The notes: generated from the letters alone by a model not told the origin. Counted from the first letter of the stretch, positions 52,438-62,608 are shown. The stretch is DNA of 64,000 nucleotides from Saccharospirillum alexandrii (GCF_004000275.1 NZ_RCIP01000002.1:744283-808282), one strand, 5' to 3'. A program made the numbers and translations.

Positions 52438-54150
52438 TCAGGTTTTTTCCAACCGACCGCTTTCACGCAAGGTGACCGGCTGACCCAGAAATTTAAAGTG
52501 CGGGGTTAGTTCCATCGAAATCATATACCACCCCGCTTTGCCTTCGACGTCCCGTATCGACAGGCTGGCGCTGCGCAACGGCCGGCGCGCCCGAACCCCG
52601 GGTGCCGGGTTATCCATATCCGACACGTACTGGCGCAGCCACTGCGTCAGTTCCTGATCGATCTGCGCCCGGGTTTTCCAGGAACCAATGTGTTCACGCT
52701 GCATCACCTTCAGGTACTGTGCAAACCGGCAGGCGATCAATATGTAGGGCAACTGACCATCCAGTTGCGCCGCCATGGTTTCCTCGGGTGTACCTTCAAT
52801 GTCGTGAAAGCGGACACTGGCAGCGGAATAAAAACCCGCCTGGGATTTTCCCTTGCGCAACGTCAGTGGCACGAACCCCTGGTGCACCAGGTCGTTCTCG
52901 CGTCGGTCGGAAACCAGCACCTCCGTCGGTATTTGACCGCGCTGGGCGCCGCGACCACTGGAGACCGTCAGTTCGGGCAGAACACCATAGTCTTCGCCCA
53001 CCATATTGACGAACCAGCGATAGCGGGAGAAGGCCGTCGCGATGCGTTCAGCCAGCGCAAAGGCGGCGTTGCCCCAAACCCCTTGAGTATCCTGTTTGCG
53101 GTAGGTTTCATAGAAACTGAAACCCATGCTTTTGTCTTCGGCATAGGCTTCACGCAGTAAAAAACGCGGCATGCACAATGCCATGTAGCGAGCGTCGGGT
53201 TCCTGTCGGAACGACTGCCACTTTTCGAAGCCGGGTTGCTGAAAGTGAGCATTCAGGTCGCGCATCCGGCTGAATTCCCGAAAGTCATCCAGGCCGAAAA
53301 AACGGGCACTCACCGCACCCAGATACGGCGCATGGGCAATGGCGGCTACTCTGGCGAGGTTTTGAAGCAGTTGAATGTCCGGTGCGTTGGGGTCGAACAG
53401 GTAATCGCCTACGATCAAGCTGTAGGGCTTGCCCCCGAACTGACCAAACTCACTCGAATACACCAGTTGATATAGGGGCGACTGGGTAATTTCCGGCGCG
53501 TCTTCAAAGCTTTCGCGCAGGGTTTCCTTATCCAGGTTAACCACATCGACCAGGGCGTTTTCCTGAAAGTCGATGCCGCCCACCAGATAATCGAGTGAGC
53601 GCCAGGCAGACTCCAGTCGCTGAAATTCGGGGTGGTGCAGCAGACCATTCATTTGCCGGTTCAGGCGGCTGTCCAGCTCGGCCATCCAGCGGGAGACATC
53701 GGCTGAATCGGGTGTTGTTGCTTCCCGCAGCAATCCTGCCCGATCGAGCGTGGCGCGGGTGATATCGTTCAAAGTCACAGCTTCACTGTCGAGACACAGC
53801 GAGAGGTTATCGCGTGCTTCAATCAGCGTGCTAAAGCCGGGTATGTGCGGATACAGGGATTCAGGCTCAAAATCGGACAGCGACAGAAACGACAGTGTGA
53901 TGGAAATGGCCTCGCCATTACCAAGCATTTCATCTTCAATTTTCAGCGTCAGTTCCGGCTGAAAGCTGGCGAAGGCACCACTTAGGTCATTGCTGGTCAG
54001 CTGCACTTTTTCAAAGGCGTCATAAGGGTCGAGATCGGCCATCGGGTTCAGGGCCGAGAGCACCAGAATCCGGAAAGGCAATTCCTCATCCTGATCCGCA
54101 CCATGGGCCCGGTACACCAGATTGATTTTTTCCGACACGCCTTCGGTCAT
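52438..54150 (-). CDS. TssB-TssC fusion sheath protein
   Basis: A 570-residue single chain carrying both T6SS sheath halves. Residues ~1-118 align with TssB (EKINLVYRAHG, ELPFRILVLSALNP, LSLSDFEPESLYPHIPGFST), compared with ERINIAYKSNT, ELPLKLLVLDDF and MKDFNPENVARQVPELNS in the separate TssB here. Residues ~150-570 are TssC-like (HHPEFQRLESAWRSLDYLV, SSEFGQFGGKPYSLIVGDY, LKVMQREHIGSWKTRAQIDQ, and the HFKFLGQPVTL C-terminus). About 30 linker residues join them. It is in addition to complete tssB and tssC upstream. Placed after tssM and before hcp2. Confidence 0.88.
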   Translation of the reverse strand: MTEGVSEKINLVYRAHGADQDEELPFRILVLSALNPMADLDPYDAFEKVQLTSNDLSGAFASFQPELTLKIEDEMLGNGEAISITLSFLSLSDFEPESLYPHIPGFSTLIEARDNLSLCLDSEAVTLNDITRATLDRAGLLREATTPDSADVSRWMAELDSRLNRQMNGLLHHPEFQRLESAWRSLDYLVGGIDFQENALVDVVNLDKETLRESFEDAPEITQSPLYQLVYSSEFGQFGGKPYSLIVGDYLFDPNAPDIQLLQNLARVAAIAHAPYLGAVSARFFGLDDFREFSRMRDLNAHFQQPGFEKWQSFRQEPDARYMALCMPRFLLREAYAEDKSMGFSFYETYRKQDTQGVWGNAAFALAERIATAFSRYRWFVNMVGEDYGVLPELTVSSGRGAQRGQIPTEVLVSDRRENDLVHQGFVPLTLRKGKSQAGFYSAASVRFHDIEGTPEETMAAQLDGQLPYILIACRFAQYLKVMQREHIGSWKTRAQIDQELTQWLRQYVSDMDNPAPGVRARRPLRSASLSIRDVEGKAGWYMISMELTPHFKFLGQPVTLRESGRLEKT

Positions 54151-54193
54151 AGCCGGTGCTCCCGATCGGTCGACTCAAGCCAATAACCCGCCA

Positions 54194-57100
54194 TCAGAAC
54201 GACACCCTGGCAGCTGACGTCGGTGCCTCTTCAACCACCATCAGCGGTTCGACTTCCAGCTGCGGGTTGGGCCAGCAACTGGCTATTTGTGGTGGTAAAC
54301 CCAGCGGTACTGTACTCAGGGACTGAATAACCGGCCGCTGACCGACGATTTCATAGTTAATGTCGATCTGGCTGATGTTCTCCTGGCGCAGTTGCGCTTC
54401 AGAGCCCGGGAAATCACTGGCACTGAAAATGAACCGGCCATCTCTGAAATCGTCGAGAAAGCGGGCAAAGCCCTTAACACCCGGGTAATCCTTGGTCAGC
54501 CGCATTTGACCAATTTCAATGGTCAGCGAGGTATCACCACACTGTTCCAGCGACCAGTTAAAGGTTCGCTCTGACGGGTAGTTATAATTCGCCAGTGTCT
54601 GCACACCATCACTGCAGTGCAAATTCAGGAAGGTGGCATAGGGTGAAGCCGTTGCTCCGGCATTGGTGCCGGAGGGCAAGGTTCGTACGCTAACGTCAAA
54701 CTCATTACCCACGACGATGCCGCCATTGCTCGCGTTGTTCAGCACGCTGTAAAAGTCTTCGTCAAGTGTCATGGTGCGCCCGCTCACTTCAGCCGGAACA
54801 TACCCGCGGTTCAACTGGCGCGACACAAAAGCCTGAGCATCTCCGTTCAGAAACTCCCATAGCACCCCCTGCTCACCGACAATCAGACTACCCAGGCGGT
54901 TCTGCTCGACACCTTCGAGCGATGCCAGGACGTTGTTTTCCCAGCGGTCCTGCAATTCACAGGAACCCTCTTTCATCATATAGTCATAGGCCACATCGAG
55001 CGGCCCGGTATAAAGTTCCCAGAACAGGGCAGACTCGGAATCAGGCCGGCCAAAAATTTCCTGCAGTGCATACACGGCCGTCCAGGCATTGGCCATGGGT
55101 CCGCTGCCAGATTGCAGCGAATCTGGCTGCAGAAAGTAATCGTTCAGGGCTGCCAGTGACTGACTGCGCAAGTTCGAATTAAAGGCTACCTGTGACAGGG
55201 CTGCCTTGTAATCGTCAACCGCCGTCACACCCTGCTCCAGTAGCGAGTCGAGCGGATTGACCTCTTCTTCAGCTGTACCGGCACCGGCCCGTCGCTGAAT
55301 CCTGATCGCTCGCTGCGCCAACTTGCCGACCTTACCGGCCTTGCCCAGAACTTTTTTAATGGCTCGTGAAGCACCAGGCCCCTGGCCGCCGGATGCATCG
55401 GGTACTGTGTATTCCTGCAATTCAACAAAGTAGGCGAAGTGATCGGCCGAGGCGTACTGCAACGCTTCAAATGGCGTCAGCTCGGCGTACATACGTTCTA
55501 TAAAGGCAAAATAGGGGTTGTCATTGCCGGGCATGCGTTCCAGTGCGCGAACCCATTCACGGCGATCCCGGTAACGCTGAACGCCTTCATCGAAGCGTTC
55601 TGCAAAAGACTCCCAAGCCATCTGGTATTCACGCTGATAAAACTGCTCGAAATCGGCCTGAATCTCCGTCAGTGCATCATCGCCCTCGTTGGCTGTGGAA
55701 AACTCTTCCATAAATTGGGTAATAAAGTCATAACCGGTCAGGGTGAAGGCCGGATCCACCTGGGGGGCGTTTGCAATGCGCTGACTGCCACCCCAGAAGT
55801 CTTCAAGCCGAACACTCGGAAACCCCTGGGCGTTAGCCCAGTCGATGATCCAGGTGTAATCACCGCTGTTGCGGTTAACCAGATGCAACAGAGCGCTCTG
55901 CAGATTGACCCGCTCTTCGTTCAGCGAACTGGTTACGGGGTTCCAGTCGAGATACGCCAGATACAATTCATTGAAAATGGCCGACTGCTCCAGGCTGACC
56001 CCTTCCTCCAGCAAGCCGTAGTAGGTGCTGCTCACCGCCGGTACCAGGCTCGGGTCTTCATCGTTCAGCTGAGTTTGCAGGGCATTGATACGACGAATCA
56101 GCCCGCCGGCTACGACACTGGTCTCTTCGTTCGCCAGATCATCAATGGTCTGAATGATGGGTACATCAATAGGTTGTAAAATGGCGGTACGGAAATAGTT
56201 GACGTAACGGGCCCGTAGCTCACTGATGTCCCCCGCTCCACCGTATGGCAGCCACCAGGGAATCAGCTCCGATTGCTGGTACTGCTCCATGGCCAGGGCA
56301 AAGTCGAGCAATTCGGCGGCTGAAAACAACCGCTCGGCCGGGCTGCCCTGTTCACTGAGTTCAACTTCCGAGAACGTATCGCGAATGGCTTCCAGCGCAC
56401 TGCGATTTGTTTCATAGGCGAGCGTTAAGACCGCAAAGCTGATCAGGGTGACGGCGCCGCCAATGCCCAGTGCATAACGACGCACTGCACGGCGTAACCG
56501 GTCGATACTCGGCAGACTTTCATAAAGCCCGCGATCGGAAGGCAATACCCGGGTAAAGAACTCATGCAGAAAAACACCCCGGAGGGTTTCCTTGCCGTTA
56601 ATGCTTTGAAGGCTTGACCCGAAATACAGGCCGCGAAACTTAGGGGCCTCCTGATAAATATTGCCCACCAGCGCGGTATTGATAAAAGCATGCAGATTAT
56701 CACGCAGACGCTCTACTTCAGAAGGCAATACCAGCAGACTGTCGTCGGGTGTATCGGTGCGCTCCATCATCAGCAACCGCAGTTCTTTCATGCGATCGAG
56801 AATGCTGTCGAGCGCCTTGTCGAGTACTGAGTTGAAATCAACCGTATCCGCTGTGTTCAGGTACCCCATCGGCTGCAACAGGCTTTCATCGGGCAGGTAG
56901 GACACCCATTCCGAGAAGCCTTCGATCTTGTCGCACTTGGTAACCAGCAGATAGACCGGCACCTGAATTTCCAGGCGATCCATCAGGTTATTGATCGACG
57001 TGCGAACCTGCCGACCTTCTTCCAGAATGGTTTCTTCGTCGCAGGTCAGCAGTCGCTCGGCAGACACAGCAACCACCAGCCCGTTCAATGGCTCGCGTTG

Positions 57101-57706
57101 TTTGTGACTGGCCAGCAGACCCAGCAGTTTGTCCCATTCTTTTCGATCCCGTTCCTGCTGTTCGGGCACGGCATAACGCCCTGCGGTATCGATTACAATG
57201 GCTTCCTCGTACAGCCACCACTCCAGGTTCAGGGTCGAACCGTCTTCATGAATGGACAGGTTTTCAATGCCGGGCTTGAGCAACTGCGCGCTGCGCAAGG
57301 AAGTGCTTTTACCGGTGGTTGGGCGACCGATGATCATGTACCAGGGCAGCACATAAAGCGGGTCACCCCGCAGCTTGAGCTGCGACCGCTTCAGCGCCTT
57401 TATGGTTTGCCGCCAGCGCTTGCTCAGCGCGCGGTTCAGCTGGCCAGTGGACATACCCACATCATGCCCGGCGGACACGGCACTGGGCTTACCCTGGCGG
57501 ATCACTCGCTTAACCTGAGCCCTGGCGCGATAACGAACGTAGAGACGCCGCCCCAGTACCAGCAAAAAGAACACACCGAACCCGACGCCTAGCACCCAGT
57601 AGGCCAGCTCCATGGGCCATTCGAGCAGGTAAAACAGGCTGAGCACCACGCCGATAACCAGCACAATCAGTAACAGGCGCCACAGGAATACAAAGAATGC
57701 TTTCAT
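54194..57706 (-). CDS. tssM: T6SS membrane complex protein TssM (IcmF-like)
   Basis: A 1170-residue inner-membrane protein that spans the periplasm to TssJ. Two N-terminal membrane helices (~4-58) precede a cytosolic domain with Walker A MIIGRPTTGKSTSLRSA and a TAGRYAVPEQQ motif, then a third helix near residue 420 (YALGIGGAVTLISFAVLTLA) and a large periplasmic part ending in a beta-rich TssJ-binding domain. The Walker motif is intact, so ATPase activity is likely. Its start is two bases after the tssL stop. Confidence 0.95.
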   Translation of the reverse strand: MKAFFVFLWRLLLIVLVIGVVLSLFYLLEWPMELAYWVLGVGFGVFFLLVLGRRLYVRYRARAQVKRVIRQGKPSAVSAGHDVGMSTGQLNRALSKRWRQTIKALKRSQLKLRGDPLYVLPWYMIIGRPTTGKSTSLRSAQLLKPGIENLSIHEDGSTLNLEWWLYEEAIVIDTAGRYAVPEQQERDRKEWDKLLGLLASHKQREPLNGLVVAVSAERLLTCDEETILEEGRQVRTSINNLMDRLEIQVPVYLLVTKCDKIEGFSEWVSYLPDESLLQPMGYLNTADTVDFNSVLDKALDSILDRMKELRLLMMERTDTPDDSLLVLPSEVERLRDNLHAFINTALVGNIYQEAPKFRGLYFGSSLQSINGKETLRGVFLHEFFTRVLPSDRGLYESLPSIDRLRRAVRRYALGIGGAVTLISFAVLTLAYETNRSALEAIRDTFSEVELSEQGSPAERLFSAAELLDFALAMEQYQQSELIPWWLPYGGAGDISELRARYVNYFRTAILQPIDVPIIQTIDDLANEETSVVAGGLIRRINALQTQLNDEDPSLVPAVSSTYYGLLEEGVSLEQSAIFNELYLAYLDWNPVTSSLNEERVNLQSALLHLVNRNSGDYTWIIDWANAQGFPSVRLEDFWGGSQRIANAPQVDPAFTLTGYDFITQFMEEFSTANEGDDALTEIQADFEQFYQREYQMAWESFAERFDEGVQRYRDRREWVRALERMPGNDNPYFAFIERMYAELTPFEALQYASADHFAYFVELQEYTVPDASGGQGPGASRAIKKVLGKAGKVGKLAQRAIRIQRRAGAGTAEEEVNPLDSLLEQGVTAVDDYKAALSQVAFNSNLRSQSLAALNDYFLQPDSLQSGSGPMANAWTAVYALQEIFGRPDSESALFWELYTGPLDVAYDYMMKEGSCELQDRWENNVLASLEGVEQNRLGSLIVGEQGVLWEFLNGDAQAFVSRQLNRGYVPAEVSGRTMTLDEDFYSVLNNASNGGIVVGNEFDVSVRTLPSGTNAGATASPYATFLNLHCSDGVQTLANYNYPSERTFNWSLEQCGDTSLTIEIGQMRLTKDYPGVKGFARFLDDFRDGRFIFSASDFPGSEAQLRQENISQIDINYEIVGQRPVIQSLSTVPLGLPPQIASCWPNPQLEVEPLMVVEEAPTSAARVSF

Positions 57707-57708
57707 CG

Positions 57709-58380
57709 TCAGGACACCAGGTTCAGTAATTCAACGATCAATCCGCGAATCTGGCTGGCGTACCACAGAAACACCCCCAGAATAAACAACGCGGGAACCG
57801 CAACAACGTAGGGAATCAGGTTCGCGCGGCGTTTGCGCTCCTTAGCCGCCAGCTCCTGTTCACTGAAGGCCGTGCGGAACAGGACCGACTGGTCCAGGTT
57901 ATGCTGAGCCTCCTCTGGCAACAGCAATGCCAGATTGAAGCCGCGCGCATTTTCCAGCTGAGGCCTGTCTTCCGGATCAAAATAACGACCTTTGAAACCC
58001 AGGCCCAGGCACAATAAAAAGATTTCCCGGACACTGCGGTCATCGCCATGTTTGCTCAGCAGGTTGAGCCGTTCGTAAAACTCAGCCCCGGCATTGGTGG
58101 TATTAAAGTGCGCCCGTTGCAGGGAAGCCTGCTGCCAGGCGTTGCGATCGGGCCACTGGCTGGTCAGCAACACCTCATCGATGTAAGCACACACGGCGAA
58201 CCAGCCCTCACGCACACTGTCGAGACTGAAACCGGCCGCTTCAGCACGCTCGGTCAGGCTGTGATACAAACGGTCAAAATGCTCTCGCAACTGATCAGCC
58301 GGCAGATCACTGGTATTCAGTGTTCTGGCTGTCTGACGCGTAAACAGCAACGCGGGAACGTAAAAATCGACCAGTCTCAT
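57709..58380 (-). CDS. tssL: T6SS membrane complex protein TssL (DotU-like)
   Basis: A 223-residue IcmH/DotU protein. The cytosolic hook domain has REGWFAVCAYIDEVLLTSQW and EFYERLNLLSKHGDD, and one C-terminal membrane helix (PYVVAVPALFILGVFLWYA). There is no peptidoglycan-binding OmpA-type extension, so anchoring must rely on other subunits. It immediately precedes tssM. Confidence 0.94.
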   Translation of the reverse strand: MRLVDFYVPALLFTRQTARTLNTSDLPADQLREHFDRLYHSLTERAEAAGFSLDSVREGWFAVCAYIDEVLLTSQWPDRNAWQQASLQRAHFNTTNAGAEFYERLNLLSKHGDDRSVREIFLLCLGLGFKGRYFDPEDRPQLENARGFNLALLLPEEAQHNLDQSVLFRTAFSEQELAAKERKRRANLIPYVVAVPALFILGVFLWYASQIRGLIVELLNLVS

Positions 58381-58515
58381 AGCGCACCTTGTCCGGGTTC
58401 GGCGGGGTACCCTTCCCTGTATGGCTTGTGTGTCATAACGGTCCCTGCTCTTGTTGGTCAGGTGCGATGCACCTGCAGTTCATTCGTGCCTTTCAGACAC
58501 GCGAGCCGGTGTAGC
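58381..58515. other. tssK-tssL spacer
   Basis: The longest gap in the operon after tssA. It contains CAGGTGCGATGCACCTG, a short near-perfect palindrome around 58468-58484, and no recognisable gene. Confidence 0.4.
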
Positions 58516-59907
58516 TCACTTTCTCAGAATAACCAGCTCGCACTTCAGATCTTCCGGTGCTTCAGCCCAGTGCAAGGCAGCATTCTTCTGCCGGCGTACC
58601 TTGTCCCATTGCTCGTTATTGGCATCGAGACGTATGTAGTTGGCAAACGCCTTGCGCGGCAGGCCAATGGGCGCACTGCCAAGTATCACCATGGGCACAC
58701 CCGGCAAGGAACGCTGCGCCAGTTGTTTCACGGTATCAAAAGAGGCCAGCTTGGCGGTGGTTTCAAAGGTTTCCCGCCAATCGTCCGCCAGCGCCTGGGT
58801 GTTTAAAACCAGGTAATATTCCACCTGTTCTTCGAAGAAATGTTCCGGAACATCCGCGTGAAAGACATCCTCTTCAAAGGCCATATCCACCAAATAGCGC
58901 GGTCCGATGGATATTTCGTTCAACAAGGCCGTCACCAAACTTCTGACGGACTGAAAACAATTGGTCAGATTGCCGTGGTCATAAGCGGGCACCAGACGTT
59001 CACCATCGGACTTTTCGCCCACCATGTTAACCAGCCCGGAAAAAGTACTCAGCTCACCAATGAGCTCACGCAATACCCCATAAACTTGCCAGGGATGAAT
59101 ACTGTCCTGCTCACACAAATGCACCAGGCGCGGTACGTACTGGCTAAGTGCCTGCAAGCCTATCCGGTAGCGCAGAACGTTCGGATCAAATTCACTGATA
59201 CCGCTGCTTGAGGCATCGCTGTAATCAAGCTGAATTGCGCGACCGGTAATTTCATCCCGTATTTCCCGGATCATCGACAACAGAGATGCATTACCCGCCA
59301 GTTGTACCAGTGGCGGTACATAGTCGGTTGCGTAGCGTAATTGGTCGCCATCGCGCACCACCTGCGCCACCGGAATCACCTGAAATTCACTGCGCAATTC
59401 AATTTCGTGTTCGAACAGAAATTCAAGCTTGTAGTCGAGCTCCTGAATGGAGGCATCCGGACCATCCTGATAGAGATCCTGGGCGCTGCGCGGATCGACC
59501 CGGGTGAAATAGCGGGTCTTGACCGCCTGCACATCACCACTGCTGTTTACCACGGTGACATTGGGTTCACCGGGTTGCAGGGTGCGCACGCCAATATAGA
59601 TGGTGAAGGGCCGATCCGGCTCGACCGCATCTTCATCGAACGTCCGGTTGGGTAGCTGGCCGTTGTCAGGCACGCTGACCTGACTGCCATCGGGGAAAAT
59701 GAACCGGCCCGACACCAGTTCACAGCTGCGATTGGGCAAGGCGCTGCGCGACAGGTTCAGGTCAATGACTCCCCAGAAGTGAGGCTGCATCATTTGCTGC
59801 ATCGGGCCGAGCAGTGACTGCCAGTACGCTTCACTGTACTGAAAGTGCTGGGGCTGCATGAACATGCCCTGGTGCCAGAAGATGGGTTTGCTTACTCTCA
59901 AGGTCAT
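58516..59907 (-). CDS. tssK: T6SS baseplate protein TssK
   Basis: A 463-residue baseplate adaptor. VSKPIFWHQGMFMQPQHFQY at the N-terminus is diagnostic, and LVPAYDHGNLTNCFQSV and MVILGSAPIGLPRKAF are conserved middle and C-terminal blocks. TssK trimers link the baseplate to the membrane complex. It starts 13 bp after tssJ. Confidence 0.94.
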   Translation of the reverse strand: MTLRVSKPIFWHQGMFMQPQHFQYSEAYWQSLLGPMQQMMQPHFWGVIDLNLSRSALPNRSCELVSGRFIFPDGSQVSVPDNGQLPNRTFDEDAVEPDRPFTIYIGVRTLQPGEPNVTVVNSSGDVQAVKTRYFTRVDPRSAQDLYQDGPDASIQELDYKLEFLFEHEIELRSEFQVIPVAQVVRDGDQLRYATDYVPPLVQLAGNASLLSMIREIRDEITGRAIQLDYSDASSSGISEFDPNVLRYRIGLQALSQYVPRLVHLCEQDSIHPWQVYGVLRELIGELSTFSGLVNMVGEKSDGERLVPAYDHGNLTNCFQSVRSLVTALLNEISIGPRYLVDMAFEEDVFHADVPEHFFEEQVEYYLVLNTQALADDWRETFETTAKLASFDTVKQLAQRSLPGVPMVILGSAPIGLPRKAFANYIRLDANNEQWDKVRRQKNAALHWAEAPEDLKCELVILRK

Positions 59908-59920
59908 TCTCCAGCCAGCG

Positions 59921-60547
59921 CTATATGGTCTCTACGGTCGTCGACCGTATGATTTCAACTTTATTGGTATTGTTCCGCCCCAGCGACAGCGACAGATACA
60001 GCACATCCGGCACTGCCTTGGCTTCGTTCGCGACCAGCCCCAGATTCGCCAGTACCAGGTCAACCGCCCCTCGCCTTGCTGGCTTGACTGGTATCTCGAC
60101 AATGCGGATATCCAGCTCCGTACTCAAACCAAAATAGCCCACGACCACGCCCACAAACTGGGCTCCCTGAGCACGGGGTAAAACCTCGGTTTTGGTTTGG
60201 CCTGGCTGAACGATGATGCGATCAAAACTCGCAATAGTGCCGTCAATCCGACCCTCATTCAGTAACTGAATGGCCCCTTCCTGAGTCGTTGCCAGCCCTT
60301 GAAAGGTGCCCGGGTCGGACATTTGAAACAAGCCAATTACCAGCGAGTGCGGCCTGCCACTCAAAACATTCAGGTCGGAAGCACTCTCAACCTGCAGAGT
60401 GACTGCCCGATCCTGGTACTTCCAGTCTTCAGCAGCCACTTCAAGTACCGGTGTACCCGCACAGCCCGCAACAAACAACGCTGCTGCGCAGGCACACAAC
60501 ACGGTTGCCAGGCGACGCAACGTCGCCACACATGGGAACCATTTCAT
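59921..60547 (-). CDS. tssJ: T6SS outer-membrane lipoprotein TssJ
   Basis: A 208-residue lipoprotein with lipobox ALFVAGC, lipidated Cys29. The mature domain has the TssJ beta-sandwich pattern: RAVTLQVESASDLNVLSGRP, LVIGLFQMSDPGTFQGLATT and GYFGLSTELDIRIVEIPV. It docks to TssM in the periplasm. It has 33 bp to hcp1 upstream and 13 bp to tssK downstream. Confidence 0.93.
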   Translation of the reverse strand: MKWFPCVATLRRLATVLCACAAALFVAGCAGTPVLEVAAEDWKYQDRAVTLQVESASDLNVLSGRPHSLVIGLFQMSDPGTFQGLATTQEGAIQLLNEGRIDGTIASFDRIIVQPGQTKTEVLPRAQGAQFVGVVVGYFGLSTELDIRIVEIPVKPARRGAVDLVLANLGLVANEAKAVPDVLYLSLSLGRNNTNKVEIIRSTTVETI

Positions 60548-60581
60548 GACTCAGAATGCCTCGACCAACCGACTGTTAGCA

Positions 60582-61094
60582 TCACCCGTTCGATGCACCA
60601 AACTGATAGGACCCTTCGGTACCGGCAGCTTCATGTGTCCAGGTGATATTACCGGCGGTAATGTACAACTCTTCCATATGGGAGAAGTGCGCCTTTTGTG
60701 GGTCGGTGACGTTTTCCATCACGGTTTTGATATCCACCAGTACCGCATTCTCAAGTGTCATCACGTAGTACAACTCTTCTTCACCACTGGCTGACACACG
60801 GTACCAGTTGACCACAATGCTCAGCTGTTCGCCGCCGGTCAGGGCGTTGTACAACAGAGGCGAGGCTTTATCGATCATCTTCACGATCTTCATCGCCTTC
60901 ATTTCCGGCAAGCCGGTGATCTGACCGCTTTGTACGTTGGTCGCGCGCGGCACACTGTGCTCAAACGCCTGGATCATGATCTCATCTTCGTGACCTTCCT
61001 GGCTGGCGGTGCCAACACTGTCCATGCTCAACGCGCCGGAACTGATGTCACCCTGGTTGGAGCCTTCAATGGTCATATATGCAGGTATTGCCAT
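60582..61094 (-). CDS. hcp: Hcp tube protein (Hcp1, TssD)
   Basis: A 170-residue Hcp1-family inner-tube protein. MAIPAYMTIEGSNQGDISSG, EIMIQAFEHSVPRATNVQSG, ASPLLYNALTGGEQLSIVVN and ELYYVMTLENAVLVDIKTVM are typical. It stacks as hexamers inside the TssBC sheath. It is the canonical Hcp of this operon, directly after tssC. Confidence 0.95.
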   Translation of the reverse strand: MAIPAYMTIEGSNQGDISSGALSMDSVGTASQEGHEDEIMIQAFEHSVPRATNVQSGQITGLPEMKAMKIVKMIDKASPLLYNALTGGEQLSIVVNWYRVSASGEEELYYVMTLENAVLVDIKTVMENVTDPQKAHFSHMEELYITAGNITWTHEAAGTEGSYQFGASNG

Positions 61095-61132
61095 GGTCTA
61101 TCTCCTAACGAAAGTTAAATTGCGTTTCAGGC

Positions 61133-62608
61133 TTACTCTTTGTCGAGCTTGCCAGCCAGGGACAAAGTAAAGCTGGATCCCATGTATTTGAAATGAGGTC
61201 TGACGTTCATTTCAACCCGATAGAAACCGGGGTTACCCTCATCGTCCGTGACGATAATTTGCGCTTCGCGCAAAGGCTTGCGACTGCGAACTTCCGGCGG
61301 TGGATTGTCCTGGTCTGCCACGTACTGGCGGATCCAGCCATTGAGCTCGCGGTCGAGATCGTTCTTGGTTTTCCAGCTGCCAATGTGCTCGCGCTGCAAC
61401 ACCTTGATGTAGTGCGCCAGTCGATCCACCATAAAGAGGTAGGGCAACTCGGTACCGAGCTTGAAGTTGGTTTCAGCCTGCTTGCCTTCCGGCGTATTTC
61501 CGAAGAACTTCGGCTTTTGGCAGGAATTGGCGGAGAAGAAGGTGGCGTTGTCGGTGCCTTTGCGCGCTACCAGACCCATGAAACCCTGCTCGGCCAGTTC
61601 AAATTCCTGGCGATCGGTGATCATCACTTCGGTAGGCGTGTAAGCCCGAATATCACCGCTTTCCTCATAGTTGTAGACCGGCAGGTCGAGCACTTCACCG
61701 CCACTTTGCGGTCCAATAATGTTCGGGCACCAGCGGTACTTGGCAAAACTTCGAGTCAGGTTACCGGCAAAGGCATAGGAAGCGGCTCCCCAACACAGTT
61801 TATTAAAATCCTTGCCAATGTTTTCCTGATAATTAAAGGCTTTGACCTTGTTGTTCTCGCCATAGGCCGAACGCAGCATAAAGCGCGGCACCGTAAGACC
61901 AATGTTGCGGGAATCATCCGATTCGCGAAACCCGTGCCATTTGGCGTACTGAGGCCCCTCGAAAATAGATTCCAGGTCTTTCAGATTGGGTAAACCGGAG
62001 AACTCATCGAGACCGAAAAACTCGGGGCCGGCGTTGGCAACCACCGGAGCGTGAGCCATGGCCGCCACGGAAGCCAAATCACCCAACAGTTTGACGTCCT
62101 GGGAGTTCGGGCCGAAGTCATAACCGGTAATAATGGAACCGATCGGTTTGCCTCCGAACTGGCCGTATTCAGCCGAGTATACGTGTTTGTACAATCCTGA
62201 CTTGGTCGTGTCCGGTGCATCTTCGAAGTCTTCCAGCAGCTCTTCTTTCGACATGCTGATGACCTCGATCCGGATGTTCTCGCGAAAGTCGGTACGATCA
62301 ACCAGAAACTTTAGCCCGCGCCAGGAAGATTCGAGTTTTCTGAAAGGTTCAGCGTGGATAATTTCGTCAAGCTGCGCGCTGATCTTCTGATCCACCTCAG
62401 AAATCATATCATCTACCAGCTTTTGCTCTACTTTGCCGGATCTGCGGTTAGGTGCCACCAGATCAGCGATAAACGCCTGCACCCCTTGCCGGGCAGTATC
62501 GAAACCATCGTCGCCGGGCTTCAGCCGGGTTTCCTGCATCACCTGGTCCAACAGTGATACGCCTTCTACGGTTTCTTTGTCTGCACTGCTTTTCTGTAAA
62601 TCGGCCAT
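61133..62608 (-). CDS. tssC: T6SS sheath large subunit TssC
   Basis: A 491-residue TssC/VipB with EPFRKLESSWRGLKFLVDRT, YSAEYGQFGGKPIGSIITGY, MAHAPVVANAGPEFFGLDEF, LKVLQREHIGSWKTKNDLDR and the C-terminal HFKYMGSSFTLSLAGKL. Full length with the N-terminal extension that the fusion copy lacks. I take ATG 62608, where MADLQKSSADKET begins; an earlier in-frame start overlaps tssB. It forms the contractile sheath with TssB. Confidence 0.96.
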   Translation of the reverse strand: MADLQKSSADKETVEGVSLLDQVMQETRLKPGDDGFDTARQGVQAFIADLVAPNRRSGKVEQKLVDDMISEVDQKISAQLDEIIHAEPFRKLESSWRGLKFLVDRTDFRENIRIEVISMSKEELLEDFEDAPDTTKSGLYKHVYSAEYGQFGGKPIGSIITGYDFGPNSQDVKLLGDLASVAAMAHAPVVANAGPEFFGLDEFSGLPNLKDLESIFEGPQYAKWHGFRESDDSRNIGLTVPRFMLRSAYGENNKVKAFNYQENIGKDFNKLCWGAASYAFAGNLTRSFAKYRWCPNIIGPQSGGEVLDLPVYNYEESGDIRAYTPTEVMITDRQEFELAEQGFMGLVARKGTDNATFFSANSCQKPKFFGNTPEGKQAETNFKLGTELPYLFMVDRLAHYIKVLQREHIGSWKTKNDLDRELNGWIRQYVADQDNPPPEVRSRKPLREAQIIVTDDEGNPGFYRVEMNVRPHFKYMGSSFTLSLAGKLDKE

